A stretch of DNA of 9,624 bases from Xanthobacteraceae bacterium (GTDB lineage: Bacteria; Pseudomonadota; Alphaproteobacteria; Rhizobiales; Xanthobacteraceae). Positions 1-7,318 of the stretch are shown here, in pieces. Both the position numbers and the translations under genes were made by a program. The DNA is taken from positions 1-9,624 of the forward strand of contig JASHXX010000330.1 in assembly GCA_030043335.1 (NCBI GenBank), written 5' to 3'. Within the stretch, counting starts at the first letter, position 1. Each line of letters opens with the position of its first letter. Under the pieces are notes generated by a model that was not told the origin of the DNA, did no database searches, and was given only the letters and a program-made list of their open reading frames with translations.

Positions 1-4
1 GCGG

Positions 5-11
5 TCCCTCC
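5..11 (-). promoter_or_regulatory. Probable ribosome binding site of an off-window gene
   Basis: Read on the minus strand, this is GGAGGGA, a near-ideal Shine-Dalgarno sequence. Only four bases remain before the window edge, so a start codon at normal spacing would fall just outside. It lies 27 nt past the ispA stop codon. This suggests a second gene follows ispA in the same minus-strand operon. In many proteobacteria that neighbour is dxs, but the identity is inference only. Confidence 0.4.
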
Positions 12-38
12 GTTACCAATCCACGGTTGCCGGCTACC

Positions 39-974
39 TTACGCGTGCCGATCGGCGACAAATTTGGCGCCGGCGATTAGCACCGCGGCAGCGGTTCCGA
101 ACGGCGCCAGCGCCCGTTCGGCTTCGGCGATAAGTTCGCTGAGCCGCGCCCTTGCGCCGGGCCCGCCGAGAATGCCGACTATCGTTGCCTTCCCGGCCTG
201 CGCGTCCTTGCCGGTCTGTTTGCCGACCAGAGCCGGGTCGCCCTCGAGATCGAGAAGATCGTCGGCGATCTGGAACGCCTGGCCGACCGCCAAACCGTAG
301 CGCACCAACGCCGCGCGCTGGGCAGCGGTTGCCGAGCCCAGAATGCCTCCGGCCTCGCAGGCAAAGCGGAGCAGTGCGCCGGTCTTCATCGCCTGCAAGG
401 TGCGCACCTCAGGCTCGCCGAGGCGCTGCGGGCCGCCACCGCTGAAGCGACCCTCCGCGGCGAGATCGAGCATCTGACCGCCCGCCATGCCGCCGAGACC
501 GGCTGCCCGCGCGAGCGCATTGACAAGCTTGACCCGCACGGCCGCATCGGGATGGGTCTGCGGCCGCGACAGGATATCGAATGCAAAGGTGAGAAGCCCG
601 TCGCCGGCGAGGATCGCGGTCGCCTCGTCGAACGCCTTGTGGGTAGTCGGCCGGCCGCGCCGCAGCGCGTCGTCATCCATCGCCGGCAGGTCGTCGTGAA
701 CGAGCGAATAGCAATGCACGCATTCGAGCGCCGCACCGGCCATCAAGGCGCGCTGACGCGGCACGTCGAACAATGCCGCAGATTCCACCACGAGGAACGG
801 ACGGAAGCGCTTGCCGCCATTCAGGCTGGCATGGCGCATCGCCTCGACGAGGCGCGCCGGCCGGCTGATCTCGCCTTCGACCGGGCTCGCCGAAACCAGC
901 CGATCAAGCAGATCCTCGATGTCCTTGGCGATGCCGTCGAGGCGCTCCGCGAAAGAACTAATCTTTGCGTTCAT
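39..974 (-). CDS. ispA: Farnesyl diphosphate synthase (class II polyprenyl synthetase)
   Basis: This 311-residue trans-prenyltransferase should condense DMAPP and two IPP into farnesyl diphosphate (C15) in the cytoplasm, the precursor that HpnD and HpnC join into the C30 chain. Visible motifs are the IPP-binding GGKRFRP (residues 53-59), the first Asp-rich motif DDLPAMD (94-100) followed by RRGRPTTH (105-112), KTG (197-199), the second Asp-rich motif DDLLD (238-242), and KDAQAGKAT (256-264). The four residues between the Asp pair and the last Asp of the first motif, and Tyr89 five residues before it, are typical of bacterial type II FPP synthases rather than longer-chain enzymes. Length is normal. 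The ATG start has only a weak upstream GGAT. It is transcribed divergently from the hopanoid operon. A geranylgeranyl diphosphate synthase is the main alternative, since product length cannot be proved from sequence. Confidence 0.93.
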   Translation of the reverse strand: MNAKISSFAERLDGIAKDIEDLLDRLVSASPVEGEISRPARLVEAMRHASLNGGKRFRPFLVVESAALFDVPRQRALMAGAALECVHCYSLVHDDLPAMDDDALRRGRPTTHKAFDEATAILAGDGLLTFAFDILSRPQTHPDAAVRVKLVNALARAAGLGGMAGGQMLDLAAEGRFSGGGPQRLGEPEVRTLQAMKTGALLRFACEAGGILGSATAAQRAALVRYGLAVGQAFQIADDLLDLEGDPALVGKQTGKDAQAGKATIVGILGGPGARARLSELIAEAERALAPFGTAAAVLIAGAKFVADRHA

Positions 975-1047
975 TGTTTTGTTATCCGGCGCTTCGGCAT
1001 TCGCCGCTTTTGCTTTAAGGCCTTATACTTACAGGATAACGAGAGCC

Positions 1048-1059
1048 CTCCGGCCGGAG
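1048..1059. repeat. Perfect 12-bp palindrome upstream of hpnB
   Basis: The sequence CTCCGGCCGGAG is its own reverse complement. Its right half overlaps a second inverted repeat, CCGGA (1054-1058), GCGG, TCCGG (1063-1067). Both would lie in the hpnB leader if the -10 at 1024-1029 is used. It could be an operator half-site pair or a leader hairpin, or just chance in GC-rich DNA. No known operator consensus is recognised. Confidence 0.3.
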
Positions 1060-1107
1060 CGGTCCGGTTCGCAAATTGGTGAATGGAAGCCCCCTTTTTG
1101 AGCAGCC

Positions 1108-1112
1108 AAGGA
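1108..1112 (+). promoter_or_regulatory. Shine-Dalgarno that decides the hpnB start
   Basis: AAGGA sits six nucleotides before the GTG at 1119, which is ideal spacing. The in-frame ATG at 1083 has GGTGA directly abutting it, too close to serve as a ribosome binding site. This favours the GTG start. Confidence 0.5.
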
Positions 1113-1118
1113 CTATCT

Positions 1119-2291
1119 GTGGCCAACGACCTTGCAGCGTCAATGGTGCTCGCAATCTGGCTCTATCTTGTGGCGGCGCGCGGCGCTTTCTGGCTCGCCC
1201 GCGAGCGCGATGACGGCCCGCCATTGGGGCGGGGCCCGTGGCCGCCGATCACCGCAATTGTTCCGGCGCGCAACGAGGCCGCATCGATCGGCGAGGCGGT
1301 CACCTCGCTGCTGCGCCAGGATTACGCGGGCAGCCTGGCCGTGATCGTGGTCGACGACGAGAGCAGCGATGCCACAGCGCAGGTCGCCCGCGACGCCGCC
1401 ACGGCGCTTGGCGCGACCCGGCGCCTAACCGTGTTGTCGGGTCGCGCGCTGCCATCGGGGTGGACCGGCAAATTATGGGCCCAGCATCAGGGGGTCGAGT
1501 TGGCCGAGGCTGCGCCGCAGCCGCCGGCCTACCTGTTGTTTACCGATGCCGACATCGTCTATGACGCGGACGCCGTCCGTAGGCTGGCCGGGCGCGCCGC
1601 CTCTGGCGGTTACGTGCTCAGCTCGCTGATGGCGAAGCTGCGCTGCGTGAGCCCGGCCGAGCGCATGTTCGTCCCGGCCTTTATCTTCTTCTTCCAGATG
1701 CTCTACCCGTTCGCCTTCGCGAACAATCCGCGACGCGCTACCGCGGCGGCCGCCGGCGGCTGCATGCTGGTGCGCCGCGATGCGCTTCGCGCGGCGGGTG
1801 GCATGGCGGCGATCCGCGGCGCCTTGATCGACGATTGCGCGCTGGCGAAGGCGCTCAAGGCGCACGGTCCGATCTGGATCGGATTGACCGAGCGCGTGCG
1901 CAGCATCCGCGCCTACCCGGCGGTGGGCGACATCCGCCGCATGGTCTCGCGCACCGCCTATGCGCAGCTTCGCTATTCACCGCTTCTGCTGGCCGCGACG
2001 GTGCTGGGATTGGCCGTGACTTATCTTGCGCCGCTGGCGCTCGCCGTCTTCGCCGGCGGCTTGGCGCGTCTCCTCGGGATTGCTGCATGGCTCCTAATGG
2101 CCACGGCATTCCAGCCGACGCTGCTGTTTTATGGCGTATCGTGGGTCTGGGGCCTGGCGCTGCCGGCGATTGCGGCGGCCTATATGGCGTTCACGGTTGA
2201 TTCCGCCTATCAGCATGCGCGCGGACGCGGCGGCATGTGGAAGGGCCGCGCCCAGGCCGGCCTCGACGGCAAGGTTTCGGACTCGCCATGA
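1119..2291 (+). CDS. hpnB: Hopanoid-associated glycosyltransferase-like protein HpnB
   Basis: A 390-residue family-2 glycosyltransferase with a membrane anchor, matching the hopene-associated HpnB family. From the GTG start, a hydrophobic segment spans residues about 9-27. The GT-A domain follows, with AIVPARNEAASI (46-57), VVDDESSD (77-84) and the metal-binding DADI (143-146). A hydrophobic patch is at 183-201, an acidic IDD (237-239) marks the probable catalytic-base region, and three C-terminal membrane segments lie at about 288-311, 318-338 and 339-359. It leads the hopanoid operon and overlaps hpnC by four bases (ATGA). The family is linked to hopanoids by gene neighbourhood, but its substrate is not established, and side-chain glycosylation is inference. 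The start is uncertain: GTG 1119 has a good ribosome site, while ATG 1083 would add 12 residues. Confidence 0.88.
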   Translation: MANDLAASMVLAIWLYLVAARGAFWLARERDDGPPLGRGPWPPITAIVPARNEAASIGEAVTSLLRQDYAGSLAVIVVDDESSDATAQVARDAATALGATRRLTVLSGRALPSGWTGKLWAQHQGVELAEAAPQPPAYLLFTDADIVYDADAVRRLAGRAASGGYVLSSLMAKLRCVSPAERMFVPAFIFFFQMLYPFAFANNPRRATAAAAGGCMLVRRDALRAAGGMAAIRGALIDDCALAKALKAHGPIWIGLTERVRSIRAYPAVGDIRRMVSRTAYAQLRYSPLLLAATVLGLAVTYLAPLALAVFAGGLARLLGIAAWLLMATAFQPTLLFYGVSWVWGLALPAIAAAYMAFTVDSAYQHARGRGGMWKGRAQAGLDGKVSDSP

Positions 2292-3169
2292 ACGACGCGA
2301 GCGCATTGCGGTCCGGCAAGGGCCACCGGGATGAGAATTTTCCGGTGGCCTCTTGGCTCATTCATCCGCGCCACCGCAATTTGATCTTGGCGTTCTATAA
2401 TTTCGTGCGCACCGCCGACGACATTGCCGATCATGCCGAGCTTGAGCCGCAGGCGAAACTGAGCCTGCTCGATCGCCTCGATGACGGGCTGACCGGCGCA
2501 AGCGACGCCGATGCCGTCGCCGTGCGCCTGCGCGATGCGCTCGCCGAGCGCAATCTGTCGCCGCGACACGCGCAGGATCTGCTCGCTGCGTTCAAGATCG
2601 ACGTGACCAAGCTGCGCTATCGCGATTGGGACGATCTCATCGGTTATTGCTCGCTGTCGGCGATGCCGGTCGGCCGCTTCGTCTGCGACGTGCACGGGGA
2701 AAGCCGTTCGGTGTGGCCGGCGAACGATGCGCTGTGCGCCGCCCTGCAGATCATCAATCATCTGCAGGACTGCCGAAGCGACTATCTCAACCTCGACCGG
2801 GTCTATATTCCGCTCGACGCGCTCGACGCGCGCGGGATCGGGGTCGAGGCGCTGCGCGAACCGCGCGCCTCGCCGGCGTTGCTCGGCTGTCTGCACCGGC
2901 TCGCCGAGCGGACCGAACGATTGCTGAGCGAGAGCGACATCTTTCCGGCCCTGATCCACGATCTGCGCTTGTCGCTCGAAGTCTCGATCATCAACACGCT
3001 GGCGCATCGGCTCACGCGCATCCTGATGACGCGCGACCCGCTGAGCGAGCGCGTGCATTTGCGGCTGCCTGCCGTCGCCGGCCTGACGCTTGTCGGGATT
3101 CTCGGTGCCGCGTCGCGGCGCCTCGGCCGCCGCTTTGCCGCCGCCGCGCACAAGCCGCGGGGCGCTTGA
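2288..3169 (+). CDS. hpnC: Hydroxysqualene synthase HpnC
   Basis: A 293-residue member of the squalene/phytoene synthase superfamily. In the characterised HpnCDE route, HpnC converts presqualene diphosphate to hydroxysqualene. Two Asp-rich, Mg-diphosphate-binding motifs are visible: DDIAD (residues 44-48, within FVRTADDIADH) and DCRSD (161-165, within INHLQDCRSDYLNLD). The conserved YCSLSAMPVG is at 120-129. The ATG at 2288 overlaps the hpnB stop as ATGA, implying translational coupling. An in-frame GTG at 2237 would add 17 residues that overlap hpnB codons and look unlike the family N-terminus, so I rejected it. The paralogue HpnD follows immediately. The HpnC versus HpnD assignment rests on sequence character and order: HpnC has the HPRHRNLILAFYNFVRTADD-type entrance, HpnD the SSFYTGMRILPRPQR type. 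Confidence 0.93.
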   Translation: MNDASALRSGKGHRDENFPVASWLIHPRHRNLILAFYNFVRTADDIADHAELEPQAKLSLLDRLDDGLTGASDADAVAVRLRDALAERNLSPRHAQDLLAAFKIDVTKLRYRDWDDLIGYCSLSAMPVGRFVCDVHGESRSVWPANDALCAALQIINHLQDCRSDYLNLDRVYIPLDALDARGIGVEALREPRASPALLGCLHRLAERTERLLSESDIFPALIHDLRLSLEVSIINTLAHRLTRILMTRDPLSERVHLRLPAVAGLTLVGILGAASRRLGRRFAAAAHKPRGA

Positions 3170-3991
3170 GTGAACAAGCCCACCCAGGCGGCCGAGCGCG
3201 CCTCCCGCAGCTCGTTCTATACCGGCATGCGCATCCTGCCGCGCCCCCAGCGCGAGGCGATGTTCGAGATCTATTCGTTCTGCCGCGCGGTGGACGACAT
3301 CGCCGATGATCCGGGCCCGCGCGATGCCCGACGCCGCCAACTGGCGGACTGGCGGTTCGCCGTCGACGCCGTCTATGCCGGCACGCCGCCGCCGCACCTT
3401 CTCGGCCTCGCCGCGGCGGTGCGTCAGTTCGATCTCAAACGCGAGGACTTCATCGCCATTATCGATGGCATGGAGATGGACGTCATCGCCGATATCCGTG
3501 CGCCGGACCGGCCGACGCTCGACCTCTATTGCGACCGCGTCGCCTGCGCCGTCGGGCGCCTGTCGGTGCGCGTGTTCGGCATGGCCCGGGAGCCCGGCTT
3601 CGCGCTCGCGCATCACCTTGGGCGCGCGCTGCAGCTCACCAATATCTTGCGCGATCTCGATGAGGACGCCGCCATGGGCCGGCTCTATCTGCCGCGCGAG
3701 ACCCTGCGCGGCGTCGGCATCATCAGCGCCGATCCGGCCGACGTGCTGGCAAACCCGATGCTTTCCGAGGCCTGTGCCGTCATCGTCGAACTGGCGCAGG
3801 CCGAATTCCGCAAGGCCGATGCGATCATGGCGCAAAGCCCGCGCCGCGTCGTGCGCGCCCCGCGGATCATGGGCGAGGCCTACCACATGATCCTGGAACT
3901 GCTGATCACGCGCGGCTTTGCGCCGCCGCGCAACAAGGTCCGCCTGCCGCGGATGAGGCTTGTTCTGATCGTGCTGCGCAACCTGGTGTGA
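3170..3991 (+). CDS. hpnD: Presqualene diphosphate synthase HpnD
   Basis: A 273-residue squalene/phytoene synthase family protein. HpnD condenses two farnesyl diphosphates head to head into presqualene diphosphate, the substrate of HpnC. Visible motifs are SSFYTGMRILP (residues 14-24), the first Asp-rich VDDIADD (41-47), YCDRVACAVGRLS (120-132), and the second Asp-rich region NILRDLDEDA (158-167, with D162 and D166), followed by RLYLP. The C-terminus PRNKVRLPRMR is basic and may sit at the membrane face. The start is GTG directly after the hpnC TGA with no spacer, preceded by GGGG (3159-3162) seven bases upstream, so coupled translation is likely. Phytoene synthase is the main alternative in this superfamily, but the neighbours make HpnD much more likely. 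Confidence 0.93.
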   Translation: MNKPTQAAERASRSSFYTGMRILPRPQREAMFEIYSFCRAVDDIADDPGPRDARRRQLADWRFAVDAVYAGTPPPHLLGLAAAVRQFDLKREDFIAIIDGMEMDVIADIRAPDRPTLDLYCDRVACAVGRLSVRVFGMAREPGFALAHHLGRALQLTNILRDLDEDAAMGRLYLPRETLRGVGIISADPADVLANPMLSEACAVIVELAQAEFRKADAIMAQSPRRVVRAPRIMGEAYHMILELLITRGFAPPRNKVRLPRMRLVLIVLRNLV

Positions 3992-4004
3992 TGCGGATCT
4001 TCTG

Positions 4005-5255
4005 ATGAACGCGACGGTGCACATCATCGGCGCCGGCCTCGCCGGCCTTTCCGCCGCGGTGCGGCTGAGCCGGGCCGGCGGGCGCGTCGTCGTCGTGCAT
4101 GAGGCGACCGCATTCGCCGGCGGCCGTTGTCGGTCCTATCATGACGCCGCGCTCGGCATGACCATCGACAACGGCAACCATCTCCTGCTCTCGGGCAATC
4201 GCGCGGCGCTCGACTATCTGCGCACCATCGGAGCCGAGCGTCGTCTTGTCGGCCCGCCGGCGGCGGAATTCTCCTTCGTCGATCTGGCGAGCGGGGAGCG
4301 CTGGACGTTGCGCTTCAATGACGGCCCAATTCCGTTCTGGATCTTCGATCCAGGCCGGCGGGTGCCGGGAACGCGGGCGCTCGACTATGCGCCGATGGCG
4401 CAACTGCTCTGGCCGCCCGCCGGCAAGGCGGTCGGCGAAGTCATCGCCTGCGAGGGCACGGTCTACCGGCGACTGGTCGAGCCGCTGCTTCTCGCCGCGC
4501 TGAACATCGATCCGCCGCAGGGATCGGCGCGACTTGCAGCCGCGGTCATTCGCGAGACGCTCGCCGTCGGCGGGCGCGCCTGCCGGCCGCTGATCGCGCG
4601 CGAGGGACTGGGCTCGACCCTCATCGAACCGGCGCTTGCCCTGTTGGCGCAGCGCGGTGCCGTCATCCGCATGGAACATCAGCTCCGCTCGATGCGCTAT
4701 GGCCGCGACCGCGTCGAGACGCTCTATTTCGGCAACGACAATATCGCGCTCAACACCGATGACGCGGTCGTCCTCGCGGTCCCGCCCTACGCCGCGGCGC
4801 CGCTGGTCGGCGACCTTGCCACGCCGACCGAGTTTCGCGCTATCGTCAACGCGCATTTCCGCATCGATCCGCCGCCGGTGATGCCGTCGATGCTCGGCGT
4901 GCTCAATGCGACGGTGGAGTGGATCTTCGCGTTTCCCGGCCGCATCTCTGTCACCATCAGCGCCGGCGACCGCCTCGTCGACACGCCGCGCGAAGAGCTG
5001 GCGAAGACGATCTGGTGCGAGGTTGCGCACGTAACCGGCTTGCCCGCGGCGCTGCCGCCGTGGCAGATCGTGCGCGAGCGCCGCGCCACATTCGCCGCGA
5101 CGCCGGCGCAGGACGCCAGACGTCCCGGCGCCGCAACGCAATGGCGCAATCTTGTTCTCGCCGGCGATTGGACAGACACCAGCCTGCCGGCTACCATCGA
5201 AGGCGCGATCCGCTCCGGCAATCGCGCTGCTGAGGTGATCGCGAAGCTATCATGA
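4005..5255 (+). CDS. hpnE: Hydroxysqualene dehydroxylase HpnE (FAD-dependent)
   Basis: A 416-residue flavoprotein of the amine oxidase/phytoene desaturase type. HpnE reductively removes the hydroxyl of hydroxysqualene to give squalene, completing the three-enzyme route used in place of a eukaryotic-type squalene synthase. The N-terminus carries the FAD-binding Rossmann motif IIGAGLAGLSAAVRL (residues 7-21), an acidic residue in VVVVHEA, and GGRCRS (39-44). The C-terminus has the second FAD contact region LAGDWTDTSLPATIEGA (385-401). The ATG at 4005 lies 13 nt after the hpnD stop, with a weak GGAT (3995-3998) six bases upstream. The stop overlaps the shc start as ATGA. Older annotations call this family squalene-associated FAD-dependent desaturase; a carotenoid desaturase is unlikely in this context. 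Confidence 0.93.
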   Translation: MNATVHIIGAGLAGLSAAVRLSRAGGRVVVVHEATAFAGGRCRSYHDAALGMTIDNGNHLLLSGNRAALDYLRTIGAERRLVGPPAAEFSFVDLASGERWTLRFNDGPIPFWIFDPGRRVPGTRALDYAPMAQLLWPPAGKAVGEVIACEGTVYRRLVEPLLLAALNIDPPQGSARLAAAVIRETLAVGGRACRPLIAREGLGSTLIEPALALLAQRGAVIRMEHQLRSMRYGRDRVETLYFGNDNIALNTDDAVVLAVPPYAAAPLVGDLATPTEFRAIVNAHFRIDPPPVMPSMLGVLNATVEWIFAFPGRISVTISAGDRLVDTPREELAKTIWCEVAHVTGLPAALPPWQIVRERRATFAATPAQDARRPGAATQWRNLVLAGDWTDTSLPATIEGAIRSGNRAAEVIAKLS

Positions 5256-7246
5256 TCGAAGACACCCTCGAACGGCATGGCGAGACTGCGGTGCGCGCGA
5301 CGGCGGCGCGCCCGCTTGACCCTGCCCTCGAACAAAGTATCGCGGCGGCGACGCAGGCGTTGCTCTCGCGCCAGCAGCCCGACGGCCATTGGGTGTTCGA
5401 GCTCGAGGCCGACGCCACCATTCCCGCCGAATACGTGCTGCTGAGGCACTATCTCGGCGAGCCGGTCGATGCCGCGCTTGAAGCCAAGATCGCGGTCTAT
5501 CTGCGCCGGACCCAGGGCACGCATGGCGGCTGGCCGCAGTTCCAGGATGGCGACCTCGACGTCGGCGCGACGGTCAAGGCCTATTTTGCGCTTAAGATGA
5601 TCGGCGATTCGGTCGATGCCGACCACATGCGCCGTGCGCGTGAGGCGCTGCACGCCCGCGGCGGTGCTGCCCGTGCCAACGTATTCACGCGGATCATGCT
5701 GGCGCTGTTCGGATTCATCCCGTGGCGCGCGGTGCCGATGATGCCGGTCGAGATCATGCTGCTGCCGAAATGGTTTCCGTTCCATCTCGACAAGATCTCG
5801 TATTGGAGCCGCACCGTCATCGTTCCGCTGCTGGTTCTGATGGCGAGGAAGCCCAGGGCGCGCAACGCCAAAGCCGTTCGCGTCGACGAGCTTTTTCTCG
5901 AACCGCCGCAGAGCATCGGGCCGGCGCCTAAGGCGCCGCAGCAAAAGGCATCGTGGTTCTGGTTCTTTCGCGGCGTCGACAACCTGCTGCGCGCCGCTGA
6001 GCCCTACTTTCCGGCGCGCACCCGCCGGCGCGCGATCGATCGCGCCGTTGCCTGGGTGGGCGAGCGCCTCAACGGCGAGGACGGGCTCGGCGCGATCTTT
6101 CCGGCGATGGCGAACAGCGTGATGATGTACGCGGTGCTTGGCTATCCGGAAGATCATCCGCAGCGCGCCATCGCCCGTAAATCGATCGAGAAGCTTCTGA
6201 CAGTGCACGCGCACGAGGCCTATTGCCAGCCCTGCGTCTCGCCGGTTTGGGATACCGGGCTCACTTGCCACGCTCTCCTCGAAGTCGGCGGCGAAAAGGT
6301 TACGGCGCAGGTCCGGCGCGGATTAGACTGGCTCGCCCCGAAACAGATCCTCGACGTGCGCGGCGATTGGATCGCGCGGCGCGGCGATCTTCGGCCCGGC
6401 GGCTGGGCCTTCCAATATGCCAACCCGCATTATCCGGACGTCGACGACACGGCGGTCGTCGCCATGGCCATGGATCGCCTGCAGAATCTTTCAGGGCGGC
6501 GGGATTTCAAATCGAACCTCGCACCCGCCCGAGAATGGATTTTGGGGATGCAGAGCGCAAACGGCGCCTGGGGCGCGTTCGACGCCGACAACGAATACTA
6601 CTATCTCAACAACATCCCGTTCGCCGATCACGGCGCGCTGCTCGATCCGCCGACCGAAGACGTCACCGCGCGCTGCCTGTCGATGCTCGCACAGTTCGGC
6701 GAGACCGCGGCCACCAGCCCTGCGGTGGCGCGCGGCGTCGATTATCTCCGCCGCACGCAGCTGGCCGAAGGCAGCTGGTATGGCCGCTGGGGCATGAACT
6801 ATATCTACGGCACCTGGTCGGTGCTGTGCGCGCTCAACGCCGTCGGCCTCGATCACGCGGCGCCGGAATTCCGCAAGGCGGTGAGCTGGCTCCTGGCGAT
6901 CCAAAACGACGACGGCGGCTGGGGCGAAGACGGCTCAAGCTACAAGCTGGATTACCACGGCTATGAGCGCGCGCCGTCGACCGCCTCGCAGACGGCGTGG
7001 GCGCTGCTCGGTCTCATGGCCGCCGGCGAGGTCGATCATCCCGCAGTCGCGCGCGGCATCAAATATCTCGCCGAGGCGCAGGGCGCCGACGGCTTCTGGA
7101 ACGAGCCGCGCTACACCGCGACCGGATTTCCGCGCGTTTTCTACCTGCGCTACCACGGCTATGCGAAATTCTTCCCGCTCTGGGCGCTGGCGCTCTACCG
7201 TAATCTCAAGCGCGGCAACGCGCGTGCGGCAGCGTACGGGATGTAG
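5252..7246 (+). CDS. shc: Squalene-hopene cyclase (HpnF)
   Basis: A 664-residue class II triterpene cyclase that folds squalene in one protonation-driven cascade into hop-22(29)-ene and, with water, diplopterol. It is a monotopic inner-membrane enzyme. The catalytic acid motif DVDD is at residues 396-399 (PDVDDTAVV). Six QxxxGxW repeats are present, with Q41-W47, Q88-W94, Q434-W440, Q503-W509, Q551-W557 and Q610-W616, which brace the alpha/alpha barrels. SPVWDTGL (330-337) and the C-terminal GFPRVFYLRYHGYAKFFPLWAL segment (625-646) are also typical. A hydrophobic stretch at about 161-198 probably contributes to the membrane plateau. Length is normal for proteobacterial enzymes. It is the last gene of the operon; its ATG overlaps the hpnE stop by four bases, with GAGGTGA at 5232-5238 as a somewhat distant ribosome site. 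Tetrahymanol synthase acts on the product of this enzyme and is a different protein. Confidence 0.97.
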   Translation: MIEDTLERHGETAVRATAARPLDPALEQSIAAATQALLSRQQPDGHWVFELEADATIPAEYVLLRHYLGEPVDAALEAKIAVYLRRTQGTHGGWPQFQDGDLDVGATVKAYFALKMIGDSVDADHMRRAREALHARGGAARANVFTRIMLALFGFIPWRAVPMMPVEIMLLPKWFPFHLDKISYWSRTVIVPLLVLMARKPRARNAKAVRVDELFLEPPQSIGPAPKAPQQKASWFWFFRGVDNLLRAAEPYFPARTRRRAIDRAVAWVGERLNGEDGLGAIFPAMANSVMMYAVLGYPEDHPQRAIARKSIEKLLTVHAHEAYCQPCVSPVWDTGLTCHALLEVGGEKVTAQVRRGLDWLAPKQILDVRGDWIARRGDLRPGGWAFQYANPHYPDVDDTAVVAMAMDRLQNLSGRRDFKSNLAPAREWILGMQSANGAWGAFDADNEYYYLNNIPFADHGALLDPPTEDVTARCLSMLAQFGETAATSPAVARGVDYLRRTQLAEGSWYGRWGMNYIYGTWSVLCALNAVGLDHAAPEFRKAVSWLLAIQNDDGGWGEDGSSYKLDYHGYERAPSTASQTAWALLGLMAAGEVDHPAVARGIKYLAEAQGADGFWNEPRYTATGFPRVFYLRYHGYAKFFPLWALALYRNLKRGNARAAAYGM

Positions 7247-7318
7247 CGCAGCGCCGGGCGCCGACAGCTCGGCACGTGGTTGCCCAAGCTTGTGACTGGC
7301 CCAGGCTTGTGACGGCCG
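7247..7318. other. Convergent intergenic gap between shc and hpnH
   Basis: This 72-bp gap separates the 3' ends of the two operons. It contains a small perfect hairpin, GCCGA (7260-7264), CAGC, TCGGC (7269-7273), with no T-run on either side, so it is a poor intrinsic terminator. It also contains the direct repeat listed separately. No small open reading frame of note is seen. Confidence 0.5.
7283..7313. repeat. 14-bp direct repeat, one mismatch, 17-bp period
   Basis: Copy one, CCCAAGCTTGTGAC (7283-7296), and copy two, CCCAGGCTTGTGAC (7300-7313), differ at a single base and are separated by TGG. Copy one contains the 8-bp palindrome CAAGCTTG. CAAGC of copy one can also pair with GCTTG of copy two across a 15-nt loop. 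It lies just beyond the hpnH stop codon. Function is unknown; a small tandem duplication is the simplest explanation. Confidence 0.7.

Larger units (their letters stand above)
975..1118. promoter_or_regulatory. Divergent promoter region between ispA and hpnB
   Basis: This 144-bp gap separates the divergent ispA and hpnB genes, and its left half is the most AT-rich non-coding stretch in the window. On the plus strand TATACT (1024-1029) matches five of six bases of a sigma-70 -10 box. On the minus strand the overlapping positions 1022-1027 read TATAAG, also five of six. No convincing -35 box sits at 16-18 bp in either direction, so the assignment is tentative. A 12-bp palindrome (1048-1059) lies between the plus-strand -10 candidate and hpnB. 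If hpnB starts at the upstream ATG at 1083, the gap is 108 bp. Confidence 0.45.

Noticed and set aside
2237..2287. 17-codon N-terminal extension of hpnC from a GTG
   Set aside because: It overlaps hpnB coding sequence, and the ATGA overlap at 2288 is the normal coupled junction, the same form as at hpnE-shc.
2210..4027. 605-codon open frame on the minus strand across hpnC and hpnD
   Set aside because: It is fully antisense to two genes with intact catalytic motifs. High-GC codon use removes stop codons from the opposite strand, and the translation is rich in Arg, Ala, Asp, His and Gln with no recognisable domain.
6030..6045. Perfect 16-bp palindrome GCGCGATCGATCGCGC inside shc
   Set aside because: It encodes RAIDRA-type residues with GC-favoured codons in the middle of a conserved gene, so codon choice explains it without a regulatory role.
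4787..6271. 494-codon minus-strand frame across hpnE and shc, and a similar 411-codon frame at 3906-5141
   Set aside because: Antisense shadows of well-supported genes, with low-complexity basic translations, no recognised motif and no convincing ribosome site.
7260..7273. Possible intrinsic terminator between shc and hpnH
   Set aside because: The stem is only five base pairs and no T-run follows on either strand, so it is not supported as a terminator.
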